The notes under the pieces: model-generated
The model's database searches: none
Told to the model about the DNA's origin: nothing
The model's input: only the letters and a program-made list of their open reading frames with translations
Shown: positions 12,345 to 24,762 of the stretch, piece after piece
Numbering within the stretch: the first letter of the stretch is position 1
Layout of the letters: each line of letters starts with the position of its first letter
DNA from: Tolypeutes matacus
Taxonomy: Eukaryota > Chordata > Mammalia > Cingulata > Chlamyphoridae
Length of the DNA stretch: 64,000 nt
NCBI GenBank assembly: GCA_026826555.1
Contig: JAKSZT010054581.1
Span: forward strand, 2,203,415-2,267,414
Direction of reading: 5' to 3'
Translations under genes and position numbers: made by a program

Positions 12345-14903
12345 TTCCATTTAAAAATTTTACTGAAGTATATCATTCATACATGAAATGTATAAACAAT
12401 AAGTCTATAGTAGAAGTTATGAACTTGCAAAGCAAACATGCGTATAGCATAAAGGACTCTCATTTAATAACCCCTCCACAATACTTTGCATGACTGTGAA
12501 ACATTTGTTACAAACTATGAGAGAGCATCATCAAACTATTACTACTAACTCTAGCCAATATCTTACATTTGGTGCACTTTCCCACAATCCACAAGAAAAT
12601 TAATATCTTGTATAATTATTATATATTTGTTATAGTTCATAAGAGAACATTTTCTTATTTTTTATGCCAACCACAATCCATCTTCTACCACAGGATTCAC
12701 TGTGCTATACAGTCCCATGCAGTGCTTTGGGATTCCAAAAGATCCAGCTATCCTGAACCATCATTCCATTGAGTACAGTCAGGTATTCAATGAGTATATG
12801 AACAATTTGAAGACTTAAGTCTCTGAGAAATGTACTTAACAGGTACATTATAGGTTCAAATCAAAATTATAAGTTCAAATCAAAGGAGTAGTAGAATCAT
12901 GATTAGGGGAATTATAAACAAGTATTACTATGCTCTATCGGGAAAAAAGATTCATATAAACTCCCAATAGGACCCAACAAAGGAATGTTGATTTCATGAT
13001 GCTGTATCTTGCTTCTAATATCTGGACATTCCTAGAGCCCTGAAGAGCACTCTTGCTTGAGGATTTCTTTACTTTGGCAGTTAGTGAAATATCTGAGACA
13101 TGAATACACGATACCTCCAGAATGACCTTGTGACTTGCTTTAAGTCTTTTAGCCAGAAAAAACTTTTCTTAAATTTAATGTTTCCTCCTTTTGGTCAAGG
13201 TCTTTTCCAAATACATCACTGCTTAGATCTTGATAATAATCCCTCTGTGCCAGGGAGGCTTTTCCTTGGGGGTCATGCCCAATATTGGGGTGAATGTTGT
13301 GTGTTCATTTTGAGTTTGGCTTAGAATGAAGCCACTCTTGAGTAGCAAAGAGGTTTTCAGGAGGTAAATCTTAGGCATTAAATATATATAGAGTAGGCTT
13401 CAATTTTACAGGAATAAGGTTCATACATATAAGCATTAAGATCAAGGACTTGATATATAAACCTGTTTGATTTTCCTTGGCAAAGCTTATGTATTCCAGA
13501 GATGTTTGACATTTTATTTGGTAAAGTAGCAGTGTTTCCAGTGGAGGGGTGTTTAATGTCTTGTTAGCTGCTGTGTAAGCCTCTATTGAGAAAACATATC
13601 TATTACAATGCAAACACATTCATATCACATAGAAGTATGTTTTAAGTGAATTTGTCTATATATATATATATCACCCCACTATCAACACCTTGTACTGGTG
13701 ACATAACTTTGTTGTAGATCCTGAGAGAAAATTCTTCAAATTGTATTCTTAATTAAAATCTTTAGCCACCCTAAAATTCACTGATTTATATGGTTGCCCA
13801 TTTTATCCTCTAGTTTTACTTCTAACCTAATAGATGGGCTAAAACTTCCCCCTTTTAATCAGATTCACATTCACACTTCAGCAATCTTAATTATACTCAC
13901 ATTGCTGCACAACCATCACCTCTGCCCATTCCCAAACTGTTAAAATCAACCAAATTATAAGTTCTGCATATAATTAGCATTGGCTCATCAATCCTTACTT
14001 TTCTTTTATCACCTAACAAGCTATCATCCAGACTCTTTCTCCATGAGTATGCTCACTATCCTTAGTTCATATCAGTGAGATCATACAATACTTGTCCATT
14101 TTTGTCTGCCTTATTTCACTCAGCATAAAGTCCTGAAGGTCCATCCATGCTGTCACATGTGTCAAAACTCCATTCCTTCTTAAAGCTGCATAATATTCCA
14201 TCATCTGTGTATATATCATATTTTTTTTATCAATTAATTTGTAGATGGACACCTGGGTTGTTTCCATCTTTTAGCAATTGTGAATAATGCCCATTGATGT
14301 GCACATATCTGTTCATGTTCCTGTTTTCAGTTCTACTGGGTATATACCTAGTAGTTGGATAGTCAGATAATAAAAGTGTTCAATACTTAGCTTCCAGAGT
14401 AACTGCCAAATTGTGCTCCTCAGTTGCTGCACAATTCTACATTCCCACCAGCAGTGAAGGAGTGTTCCTATTTCTCCACATTCGCACCAACTTTTGTATT
14501 TTTCTTTTTTTTTTTTTAATAGCAGCCAGTTTAGCAGGTGTGGCATGATATCTCATTGTAGGTTTGAATTGCATTTCCCTGATAGCAATGATGTTGAGGA
14601 TCTCTTCATATGTTTTTAGCTATCAGTAAATCCTCTTTGGAAAAGTATCTTTTCAAGTTTCTTACCCATATTTAAATGGATTTTTTGTGTTTTTTATTGT
14701 TGAGTTTTAGGATTTTTTAATATATGTTGGATATTAGACCGTTATTAGATATGTGGTTTCCAAACATTTTCTAACAGTGATTATGCTGCATTTTCACTTT
14801 CCTGATAAGACCCTTTGAAGCACAAAAGATTTTAATTTTGACATGGTCTGATTTATCCTTTTTTCTTTTCTTGCTCATGCTTTGGGTGTAAAGTTCACAA
14901 CTA
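12345..14903 (-). mobile_element. Second antisense L1: 3' UTR and ORF2 C-terminus
   Basis: The minus strand carries an L1 ORF2 C-terminal region (about 14,900-14,050) followed by a long 3' UTR down to about 12,345. The 3' UTR includes the same region (near 13,240-13,300) that occurs at 21,960-22,010 and 52,540-52,590 in the younger L1s, so the long 3' UTR type is old in this genome. The element is cut off near 14,903, where a sense L1 begins. Confidence 0.75.
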
Positions 14904-14904
14904 T

Positions 14905-15441
14905 ACTTCCATTCCCAACCAAGTTAAGGGAGGAAGGGATGTGAAGATTCATCAGTCTCTCTGGACCAATGCAGGCAGTGTTATCTTGTCCAACTTAGAT
15001 TATTATACATGGCTACAGCTGCATCCCTGCCCCTGACAGAAGAGAAAGGTGGGAGAAGCTTCATCTATTCCTCGGGCAACATGGGGAGCTTCAGTCACCA
15101 CATCTTACAGCAAAAACTAGATCCTCAAATCCTACTACATAAGCTCAAGGGAGAAAAAAGAGAAAGATCTAAACTAAAGGAAAAAACTGCACCCAGAATA
15201 AATACATCTAGCCAGCAGATGCAAAACCACCAACAAAAAATTACAATCCATACAAAGAAACAGGAAGATATGGCCCAGTTAAAGGAACAAGGTAAGCCTG
15301 CAAATGACAAAGGAGTTGAGACAACTAATCATAAATGTTCAAACAAATCTCCTTAATAAATTCAATGAGATGGTTAAAGAGATTATGGACATTAAGAAGG
15401 CACTGGGGTAGAACAAAGAAGAATTTGAATGTATACATAGA
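14905..15441 (+). mobile_element. Old sense L1, part 1: end of 5' UTR and start of ORF1
   Basis: The first 150 bp match the last unit of the tandem 5' UTR at 37,700-37,900. ORF1-like sequence follows. It stops at 15,441, where the L1 at 15,442 is inserted, and resumes at 23,208. The duplication GTATACATAGA at 15,431-15,441 and again at 23,208-23,218 marks the insertion and proves the two parts were once continuous. Confidence 0.75.
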
Positions 15442-15770
15442 GGAGTGGAGAAAAGATGACATTGGATTAGGAGGGCACTCACTGAGAGCTCCCTGAGGAT
15501 GGTGGGTTGTGGACAGGATCCTGCTTGGGGGTCTGTGCTGTGGGCACACAGCGGGAGAAGCTTGGGACGAGAAGCTTGGGACATCTATCTGTTCAAATCA
15601 ATAGCATGGACTGATCAGTAGATATTCTGAACATAGAAAGAAGCAAGGAAATAAAATAAGAAGAAAAAGTGTCAAAGAGAAAACAACAAAAAAACAGAAA
15701 CACAAGTTAAATAAAACTCTAGAGCAGAGAGAGAAGCTGATCAACTGAATAAACCCATCAAGATAAAATG

Positions 15771-16806
15771 ATGACTAGAGGACAGCAAAAAATTAAAGCC
15801 ACACTGAGAAACAGGAAAACATGGACCAGTCCAATGAACAAAGTAAAATCCTGGAAGTGATCCAGAACATTGAACAACTAATCAAAGCTTTCCAAACAAA
15901 TATCATGGACCAATTTAAGAAGTGAAGGAAGAGATAAAGGATATAAAGAAAACACTGGGAAAACATACTGAAGATACTGTAAACATACACAAAAAGATAA
16001 TGGATATGATGGTCATAAATGGCACAATCAAAGAAATAGAAAAGACACAGGATTCACATAAAAGATTTGAACAGACAGAAGAAAGAATTGGTGATGTGGA
16101 AGACAATACATCTGAAATCAAACAGATAGAAAAAAAGATAGAAAAAATCCAGCAGGGACTCAGGGAATTAAACAAAAACACAAAATGCACAAACATATGC
16201 ATTATGGGCATCCCAGAAGGAGAAGAGAAGGGAAAGGGAAAAGAAGGTGTGTTGAAGGAAATAATGGCTGAAAACTTCCCAACTCTATTGAGAGAGATGG
16301 ATGTGCAGATCCAGGAAGAACAGCGCACCCCAAACAGTTTAAATCCAAACAGGCCAACTCCAAGACATATACTTGTCAAAATGTCCAATACTCAAGACTA
16401 AGAGAAAATACACAAGGCAGAAAGAGAAAAGAGAACCATCACATACAAGGGAAGCACAAAAGATTAAGTGCTGATTTCTCAGCTGAAGCCATGGAGGCAA
16501 GAAGACAGTGGTTTGACATAGTCAAAGTACTAAAAGAAAAAAACTTCCGGCCATGAATTATCTATCCAGCAAAACTGGCATTCAAAAATGATGTAGAGTT
16601 CAAAATATGCATAGATAAACAGAAATTAAGAGAGTATGTCAGTAAGAAACCTGCATTCAAGAAATACTAAAGGAAATTCTACAAGTTGAAAGGAAAAAAC
16701 AAGAGAGAGAGTTGGAGGAGAGTTTAAAAACAACTAAAAAGACCAAAACAGAAACAAAACAACATATGACATACATTAACCCAAAGAAAAAAAATGGCTG
16801 AGGTAA
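15771..16806 (+). pseudogene. L1 ORF1 (RNA-binding protein), broken
   Basis: The family protein is a coiled-coil trimer that coats L1 RNA and acts as a nucleic-acid chaperone. The start is chosen by alignment to the ATGAC codon at 46,303 in the other copy. A charged coiled-coil region covers about 15,920-16,180. The RNA-recognition-like core follows (Ile-Met-Gly-Ile-Pro-Glu-Gly at about 16,198), then the C-terminal domain. Indels put these in different frames. The gene ends at a TAA at 16,804-16,806, inside the start of ORF2, so the two frames overlap by 13 bases. Confidence 0.8.
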
Positions 16807-19800
16807 GAAACTCATTGTGAGTAATAACACGGAATGTTAATGGACTATATTCACCAATCAAGAGACATTGATTGGCAGAATGGATAAGGAAATATGGTCC
16901 ATCTATATGCTGTCTACAAGAAACACAGCTTCTTCCCATGGATTCAAGGAGGCTGAAATACAATGGCTGGAAAATAATTTTACAAGTAAACAATAGCCAA
17001 AAATGTGCAGGAGTAGCTATTTTAATATCAGACAAAATAGACTTTAAATGCAAAACTATTGTAAGAGACAAATAGGGACACTATATATTAGAAAAAAAGG
17101 GTAATCTCTCAAGAAGAGAGAACAATATAAACATTTATGCACTTAATCAGGGTGCCTCAAAATACATAACACAAACTCTGGAAAAACTAAGTGGAGAAAT
17201 AAATGCCTCTACAATTATAGTGGGGGACTTTAATACACCATTATCATCATTAGACAGAACATCTAGACAGAGAATCAATAAAGAAACAAAGGCTTTCAAC
17301 AGTATATTAATGGACCTGGACTTGATACACATATACCGAACACAACACCAAAAAAGAGCATGATTTACATTCTTCTCAAGCGCACATGGATCATACTCCA
17401 AGATAGACCACGTGCTAGGCCACAGAACAACTCTCAATGAATTCAGAAAGATTGAGATAATACAAAGTAATTTCTCTGACCACAAGAGAATGAAATTGGA
17501 AATCACTAAGGGCCAGAGAAACAGGTTAGGCACAAGGATATGGAAGTTAAACAACACATTCTTAGACAAACAATGGGTCAAGGAGGAAATCTCAAAAGAA
17601 ATCAGTAAATACCTTGAACTAAGGAAAATAACAACACAACATATCAAAACCTATGGGATGCAGCAAAAGCAGCCCTGAGAGGGAAGTTCATAGCCATAAA
17701 TACAGATATTAAAAAAGAAGAAAGAGCTAAAATTGAAGACTTAGCATCACACTTGGAGGAATTGGAAAAACAACAATAAACTAAACCTAAAAGAAGTAGA
17801 AAGAAGGAAATAACAAAGATTAGAGCAGAACTAAATGAAATAGAGAATAAGAAAACACTAGAAACAATAAAAAAATAAAAAAAGCTTGTTCTTCAAGAAT
17901 ATCAATAAAATTGACAAACCTTTAGCCAGACTAACAAAGAAAGAGAGAGAACAGATGCAAATACACAAAATAAGGAGTGAGCAAGGGGATATCACTACTG
18001 ACCCCACAGAAATAATGATTATTATAAGAGGATACTTTGAAAAATTATATGCCAACAAGATGATAATTTAGAGGAAATGGACAAGTTTCTAGAAACTCAA
18101 AAACAGCCTACATCGATGAAAGAAGAAATTGATGAACTCAACTGTCCAATTACAAGTATAGAGATAGACATATTCATCAAAAACCTCCCAACTAAGAAGA
18201 GCCCAGGAACAGAAGGCTTCACAGCTGAATTCTACTAAACATTCCAGAAAGAGCTAACACCAATTCTTCTTAAACTCTTCCAAAAAATAAAAGTAGTAGG
18301 AATATTGCCTAACTCATTCTACGATGCCATCATTATCCTAATACCAAAAGAAAACTAAGATACTACAAGAAAGGAAAATTACAGACCAATTTCTCCAATG
18401 AACCTAGATGCTAAAATCCTCAACAAAATACTTGCTAATCGCATATCAAAAGGATAATACATCATCACCAAGTGGGTTTCATCCCAGGTATGCTTAGATG
18501 GTTCAATATAAGAAAACCAATCAATGTAATACAACACATAAACAGATTGAAATAAAAAAAATCACATGATCATCTCTATAGATGCAGAAAAGCATTTGAC
18601 AAAATATAGCACTCTTTTCTGATAAAAACACTGCAAAAGATAGGAAGAGAAGGAAACTTTCTGAATATGATAAAGAGTATTTATGAAAAATTCAAAGCTA
18701 ACATCTTCAGTGGTGAAATCCTAAAAGCCTTCCCTCTGAGATTGGGAACAAGACAAGGATGCCCACTATCACCACTCTTATTTAACATTGTCTTAGAAGT
18801 ACTTGCTCAAGCACTGAAGCAAGAAAAGGATATAAAAGGCATCCAGATTGGAAAAGAAGAAGTAAAAATTTCATTATTTGCAGACAACATGATTCTATAC
18901 TTAGAAAGCCCTGAGAAATCTACAACAAAGCTTCTAGAACTTATAAAGGAGTTCATTACTTTTGCAGGCTATAAGATCAATGCTCAAAAATGAGTAGCAT
19001 TTCTGTACACCTATAATAAGCAATCTAGGGAGGAAATCAATTAAAAAATACCATTTACAATAGTAACTAAAACAATCAAATACCTAGGAATAAATTTAAC
19101 TAAAGATGTAAAGGACTTATATACAGAAAACTACACAACACTGTTAAAGGAAATCAAAGAAGACTTAAATAAATGGAAAAATATTCCCTTTTCATGGATA
19201 GGAAGACTAAACATCATCAAGATGTCTATCCTATCCAAACTAATCTACAGATTTAATGCAATCTCAATAAAAATCAACACTGTATTTTTTAAGGAAATAG
19301 AAAAACTAACCAGAAAATATATTTGGAGAGTTAAGAGGCCACAAATTCCAAAAGACATATTGAAAAAGAAAAATATGGTTGTAGGTAACACAATACCTGA
19401 CTTTAAAACATGGTACAAAGCTACAGTGATCAAAAGTGCATGGTATTGGCACAAGGATAGACCTACTGACCAATGGAACCAAATAGAGAGTTCTGATATA
19501 GATCCTTGCATATACAGTCATCTGATATTCGACAAGGCCAATAAGACCACTCATTTGGGATAGAATGGCCTCATTAACAAGTGGTGCTTGAAGAACTGGA
19601 TATCCATATCCAAAAGAATGAGAGAAGAACACCATCTCACACCCCATACAAAAATCAAGTCAAGATGGATTAAAGATCTAAATACAAGTGCCAAAATCAT
19701 AAAGACCTTGGAAGATAATGTAGGGAAGCGTCTACAGGACCTTGTAATAGGAAATGGTTTCATGAACTTCACAGACAAAGCATGAGCAGCAAGAGAAAAA

Positions 19801-20594
19801 ATAGGTAAATAGGATCTCTTCAAAATTAAAAACTTCTGCACCTCAAAGGACGTTAAGAAAATAAAAAGGCAGCCTACCCAATGGGAGAAAATATTTGGCA
19901 ACCATATATCTGATAGGAGCCTAATATCCTGCACACATAAAGAAATCCTACACCTTGAAAATAAAAAGACAAACAACCAATTAAAAAAATGGGCAAGTGA
20001 CCTGTAAAGCCACTTGTCCAAGGAAGAAATACAAATGGTTAAAAGGTACAGGAAAAAAGGCTTAATATTGCCAGTTATTAGGGAAATGCAAATCAAACCA
20101 CAATGAGATACCATCTTACACCCATCAGAATTGCAGCTATTAAAAAAACAGCAGAATATAAGTGTTGGAGAGGATGTGGAAGAATAGGAACCCTCATCCA
20201 CTGCTAGTGGGATTGAGGAATGGTCCAGCCACTGTGGAGGACAGTTTGGCATTTCCTCAGAAAAGTAAAAATAGATCTTCCATATGATCCAGCAATTCCA
20301 CTGCTGGGTATATACCCAGAAGAAATGAAAGCAAAGACCCTAACAGATATATGCACAACAATGTTCATAGTTACATTGTTCACAATTGCTGAAAGCTGGA
20401 ATCAACCCTGGTTTCCATCAACAAATGAATGGATAAGCAAAATGTGGTACATACATACAGTGGAATATTACTCATCTGTTAGAAGGAATAAAGTGCTAAC
20501 ACATGGAATAACATGGTTGAATCTTGAAGACCTTATGTTGAGTGAAGCATGCCAGGCATTGAAGGATGAACATTATGTGACCTCACTGATTTGA
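16794..20594 (+). pseudogene. L1 ORF2 (endonuclease-reverse transcriptase), broken
   Basis: Family members nick target DNA and reverse-transcribe L1 RNA at the nick. The start codon at 16,794 is followed by the endonuclease region (about 16,860-17,500), the reverse-transcriptase region (about 18,110-19,100) and a C-terminal region to the stop at 20,592. Length by coordinates is about 1,267 codons, normal for the family, but several frameshifts and stops split it. The catalytic Phe-Ala-Asp-Asp reads Phe-Ala-Asp-Asn (second residue at 18,886-18,888), so even a repaired frame would lack a metal ligand. Confidence 0.85.
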
Positions 20595-23162
20595 ACTGAG
20601 GAAAGTAAGCAGTCTCTGAGAACCTCTGTCTAAAAGATAGGTTAACAAGAGAGAGAAGGGTAGGTTGTGAGCCATCACCCATATGGACATAATCTGTGGT
20701 AAAGGGATAGAATATAGTTGCATATTGAAGGATAGGACAGATGGGTAGTGATATTACTGGGTTTCGTGGTGCAGGCTTAACTGGTGGGTAGATTAGAAAG
20801 GGCAGTTTAGAATACCGAGGGCATGTAAATATGAATCTTGTCATCCCAAGAGTCAAGACACAAGAGTGTCATATGTCCCAGTGGGATGGGGAGGCAGAAA
20901 CAGAAAAAATCAAATGGGGAATTTAGTGGTTATGGGAAATGTTTTTCATTACCTTACATTAATGGACACAGGACATGGTAAATATCATAAAAAATTATTA
21001 AACTGTACCATCTAAATTGTAAACTATACTGTAAACCACTGACAATGTTTAGTAGATATGTTTCACTATCTGTATAACAGTTATAACAATGCTACCATAC
21101 ACACACACACACACACCAAAGATTTTAATATGGGGTGGGGAAGGGGGAGGAAGGTTGGGTACAAGGGAATCTCTAGTATTCAGAGTGTGACTTTGCTGTG
21201 ACCTAAATCTTCTTTGAAAGTAAATGAAAATTTGGGAGACCCTGGGGAATGAGAGGGTGAAGGTGTCACGGTACACACTGGACATCCAATAACACAGTGA
21301 TAAAAGGAGAAAAAATAAAAATAAAAAAATAATTTTTTATTTTTATTTTTTCCTATTTTCTTTTTTTGAATGTCCCAATCAGTTAATAATATTTATTTTT
21401 AGTTCTTTTTTTCTGAGTTTCCTTGTATTTTATCTCTTGCTTTTAAGCTTTCATTATTATTTCATTTTCCTATAAATTGTATTGGATTATTATATCGGCT
21501 TCATCTTCAAGGAAGGTTTAGATCACAGAAGGGTTACAATGGGTACTGCAGAGGATCATTGATGGGGGTGTCTGGGATGGGAGATTCATGGGGGTAAGTT
21601 CATCTGAATATACATGAAAGATATATAAAATTGTTCAAATATTCGAGGGATGGTTCATGGTCACAGTGGGTAGACAATCACTCAATAATTGAGGGAATAC
21701 TGAATTCCAGCCTGGAGAGCTCTGCCACATTCTCCAAGGGAGCAGCAACAGTCCCCTGAGTGAAGGGGCAGTGTATGGCAGAAAAGGATGTCTCACTGTT
21801 GAGTTCTTGTTATTGATGACTAACCTTATGAGTCTTTGCTCTTGTATTTGGAACTTGGCCTACTGTTATGGGGTGCCCAAGTGTTGCCATCTGAGCACCT
21901 CCTTGTTGCTCAAATGTGACTTCTCTCTAAGCCAAACTCAGAAAATGAATGCATTACTTTCCCCTCAATGTGGGACAGGACTCCTGGTAATGAGCCTCCC
22001 TGGCAATGAGGGATTAATACCAAGTGCCAACTGGAAATACAACTGGAAAAAACCTTGACTAAAAGGGGGAAAAGGTAAAAACAAATGAGTTCATGTGCCT
22101 AAGAGACTTCAAAGAGGGTCAGGAGGTCATTCCAGAGATAATGCTTATGTATACATCAGTACGATCTCACAGAACACCAAAGTGGATATCACCCCACACA
22201 GAGGGGCTCCTATGGGCTCTGGGGATATCCAGGTCCTATATAAGGGGGGATAGCCCCAGAGATTGATGCCTTATCAGTGGGCTCTACTTTGGAATCTGTG
22301 TTCCTGAGAGTGACAGTTGGACTCAAATAAGTCCTCCCTGCACATAGTCCATCAGTCCCTTCTATTCAAACCCATATGTGATCCTGGAGTTTGTAGGTGT
22401 ACTTCCAGAGACTAGAGCTTCTGGCCTGCCTATGTGCCAACTGTGCCTGGAATCTCAGTGTAGCTGCAACTCCTCCTCTACAGCTCCATGGACTCACCCA
22501 AGTCACCTGATGAGGAGACAATGATGAACAATGGCCATCCCATGGAATGGAGTGAGCCTGCAGCTGAAGACAGGATAATCCCATCCACCATATCCATGGG
22601 ATATAAGCCCACTCTCACTTGGAGGTGGAATGGACATCACCATTCCAGTCCCCTCAGTAGTGGGGGAAGAGCTATGGACTAGAGTGTTCTTAATTGTATT
22701 TTGTTGCAGACATATTGTGATTCAAGCAATGGAAGAAATTATAACAGTGACATGGAGCCAGTGGGCACTAGATGGTTTCATGGTGGGGAGGGGAATGGCT
22801 CTTGTAATACAGGGGCTTTTTCAAGACTTGGGGTTTGTCCTGAGTGACGTTGTGGTGACGGGTATAGGCCATTTTACATCAGCATATACCATGCAGAACT
22901 GTGTGGGAGAGAGTGTGGCCTATGATGTGACCTGTGGTCTATGCTTAGTGGCAAAGTCCCAGGATGTGTATATCCATTGCTGGTCTTGTCCCACACTAAT
23001 GAAAGATATTTATGTGAGATGTTATGGGAGGTATGGGTGGTGGAGATCATGGGAATCCCTGTAGTTTTTAATGTAACATTTATGTAATGTAAATATATCT
23101 TTTAAAATATATATGAAAAAATAACATTTATGTAAGCAAATGCACATATATGCATATATAAC

Positions 23163-23200
<38 letters not shown>

Positions 23201-23207
23201 AAAGAAA
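20595..23207 (+). other. Very long L1 3' UTR (about 2.6 kb)
   Basis: From the ORF2 stop to the downstream target-site duplication there is 2.6 kb of non-coding L1 sequence, collinear with 51,141-53,700 of the other copy. It contains a CA repeat (21,099-21,116), an A/T-rich stretch near 21,305-21,370, a TATA-like block at 22,236-22,244 and an open frame at 22,630-23,064. Collinearity in two copies with separate insertion sites shows it is part of the element and not flanking DNA. Human and mouse L1 3' UTRs are much shorter. Confidence 0.8.
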
Positions 23208-24762
23208 GTATACATAGAAAAATAGCAGACCTTATGGGAATGAAAGTTGCAATAAATGAAATTAAAAATACAATGGAGGCATATAACAGCAGATTTGAGG
23301 AAGTAGAAAAAAGGATCAGTGGGTTTGAGGACATGGCCCCTGAAAGTGCACAAACAAAAGAACAGATGAAGAAAAGAATGGAAAAAGTTGAACAGGGCCT
23401 CAGGGAACTAAATGACAGCAAGAGATGTGCAAATATATGTGTCATGGGTGTCCCAAAATGTGACAAGAAGGGAAAAGTATCAGAAGGAATATTTGAAGAA
23501 ATAACGGTGGAAAATTTCCCAACCCTATTGAAGAACACAGATATCTGTGTCCAAGAAGCACAACATACTCCCATCCAAATAAATCCAAATAGAATAACTC
23601 TTAGACACATACTAATCAGAATGTCAAATGCCAATGACAAAGAGGGAATTCTAACAGCAGGAAAAAAAAGCAATGCATAACATATAAGGGATATCCAATA
23701 AGAGTAAGTGCCAATTTCTCATCAGAAACCATGGAGACAAGAAGGTAGTGGTATGATATATTTAAAATACTGCAAGAGTAAAACTGCCTGCCAAGAATTT
23801 TTTATCTGGCAAGATTGTCTTTCATAAATGCCTTTACAGTAATATCATTGAATGTTAATGAATTAAGCTCCCCAATCAAAAGAAACAGACTGACAGAATG
23901 GATAAGAAAATATAAGCCATCTCTATGTAGTCTGAAAGAGACTCACATTAGACTCAAGGGTACCAATAGATTGAAAGTGAAAGGTTGAAAAAGATATTCC
24001 ACACATGCAGTAATCAAAAAAATGCTGGAGTAGTTGTACTTACATCAGATGATATAGACTTTAAAAGCAAAAATGTTCTGAGGGACAAGGAAGGATATTA
24101 CATATTAATAAAAGGGATGATTCACCAGGAAGAAATAACAATCATAAATGTATCTTCACCTAACCAGGATGTCCCAAGATACATGAGGCAAACAATGGCA
24201 AGACTGAAGGAAGAAATAAACAACTCTATAATAATAGTTGGAGACTTCAATACACCACACTCAACACTGGATAGAACATCTAGGCAGAGGATCAGTAAAG
24301 AAATAGAGAGCTAGAATACTATAAATGCACTAAATCTAATAGACATATACAGAACACTGCATCCCAAAACAGCAGGATATATATTCTGTTCAAGTGCTAA
24401 TGGATAGACCATATATTGGGTCACAAAGCAGATCTCAATAAATTCAACAAAATTGAAATTACACAAGGCACTTTCTTTGATAATAATGGAATAATGTTGG
24501 AAATCAACAAGAGGCAGAACAGGGGAAAATTCACATATGTAAGTAGATTAAACAACACATTCCTGAATAATCAATGGGCCAAAGAAGAAATTTCAAGAAA
24601 ATCAATAAATATCTTGAGATGAATGGCAATGAGAACACAACATATCAGAACATATGGGATGCAGTGAGGGCAGTGTTGAGAGGAAAATTTATAGCCTTCA
24701 ATGATTACATTAAAAAGAAGAAAGAGCTAAAAATCAATGACCTAACTACACAGATATAATTT
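23208..24762 (+). mobile_element. Old sense L1, part 2: ORF1 and ORF2 endonuclease region
   Basis: This continues the L1 interrupted at 15,441. ORF1 coiled-coil and core sequence (23,220-23,790) is followed by the ORF2 endonuclease region (about 23,850-24,760). Frames are open in pieces, for example 148 codons at 23,234-23,680 and 109 codons at 23,985-24,314. The element stops abruptly at about 24,762 without poly-A, so its reverse transcriptase and 3' end are missing. Confidence 0.8.

Larger units (their letters stand above)
15442..23207 (+). mobile_element. L1 insertion lacking a 1,440-bp 5' UTR segment (spliced-RNA candidate)
   Basis: A 7.77-kb L1 with both ends, flanked by the 11-bp duplication GTATACATAGA (15,431-15,441 and 23,208-23,218), inserted into an older L1 ORF1. 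The 5' UTR is only about 330 bp. Its first 186 bp match 44,548-44,717 of the other complete L1, including the start near a GGATTAGGAGGGCACTC block. It then passes directly into the equivalent of 46,158, omitting exactly the GT...AG segment 44,718-46,157. ORF1 and ORF2 follow in order but are broken. The 3' end is odd: it finishes in a TA run and a T run rather than poly-A. Confidence 0.85.

Noticed and set aside
19551..20252. 233-codon open frame on the minus strand
   Set aside because: It is antisense to the L1 ORF2 C-terminal region. L1 is A-rich on its sense strand, which leaves few stops on the other strand. Similar shadows occur at 15,915-16,388, 17,147-17,647, 46,383-46,937 and 47,761-48,114.
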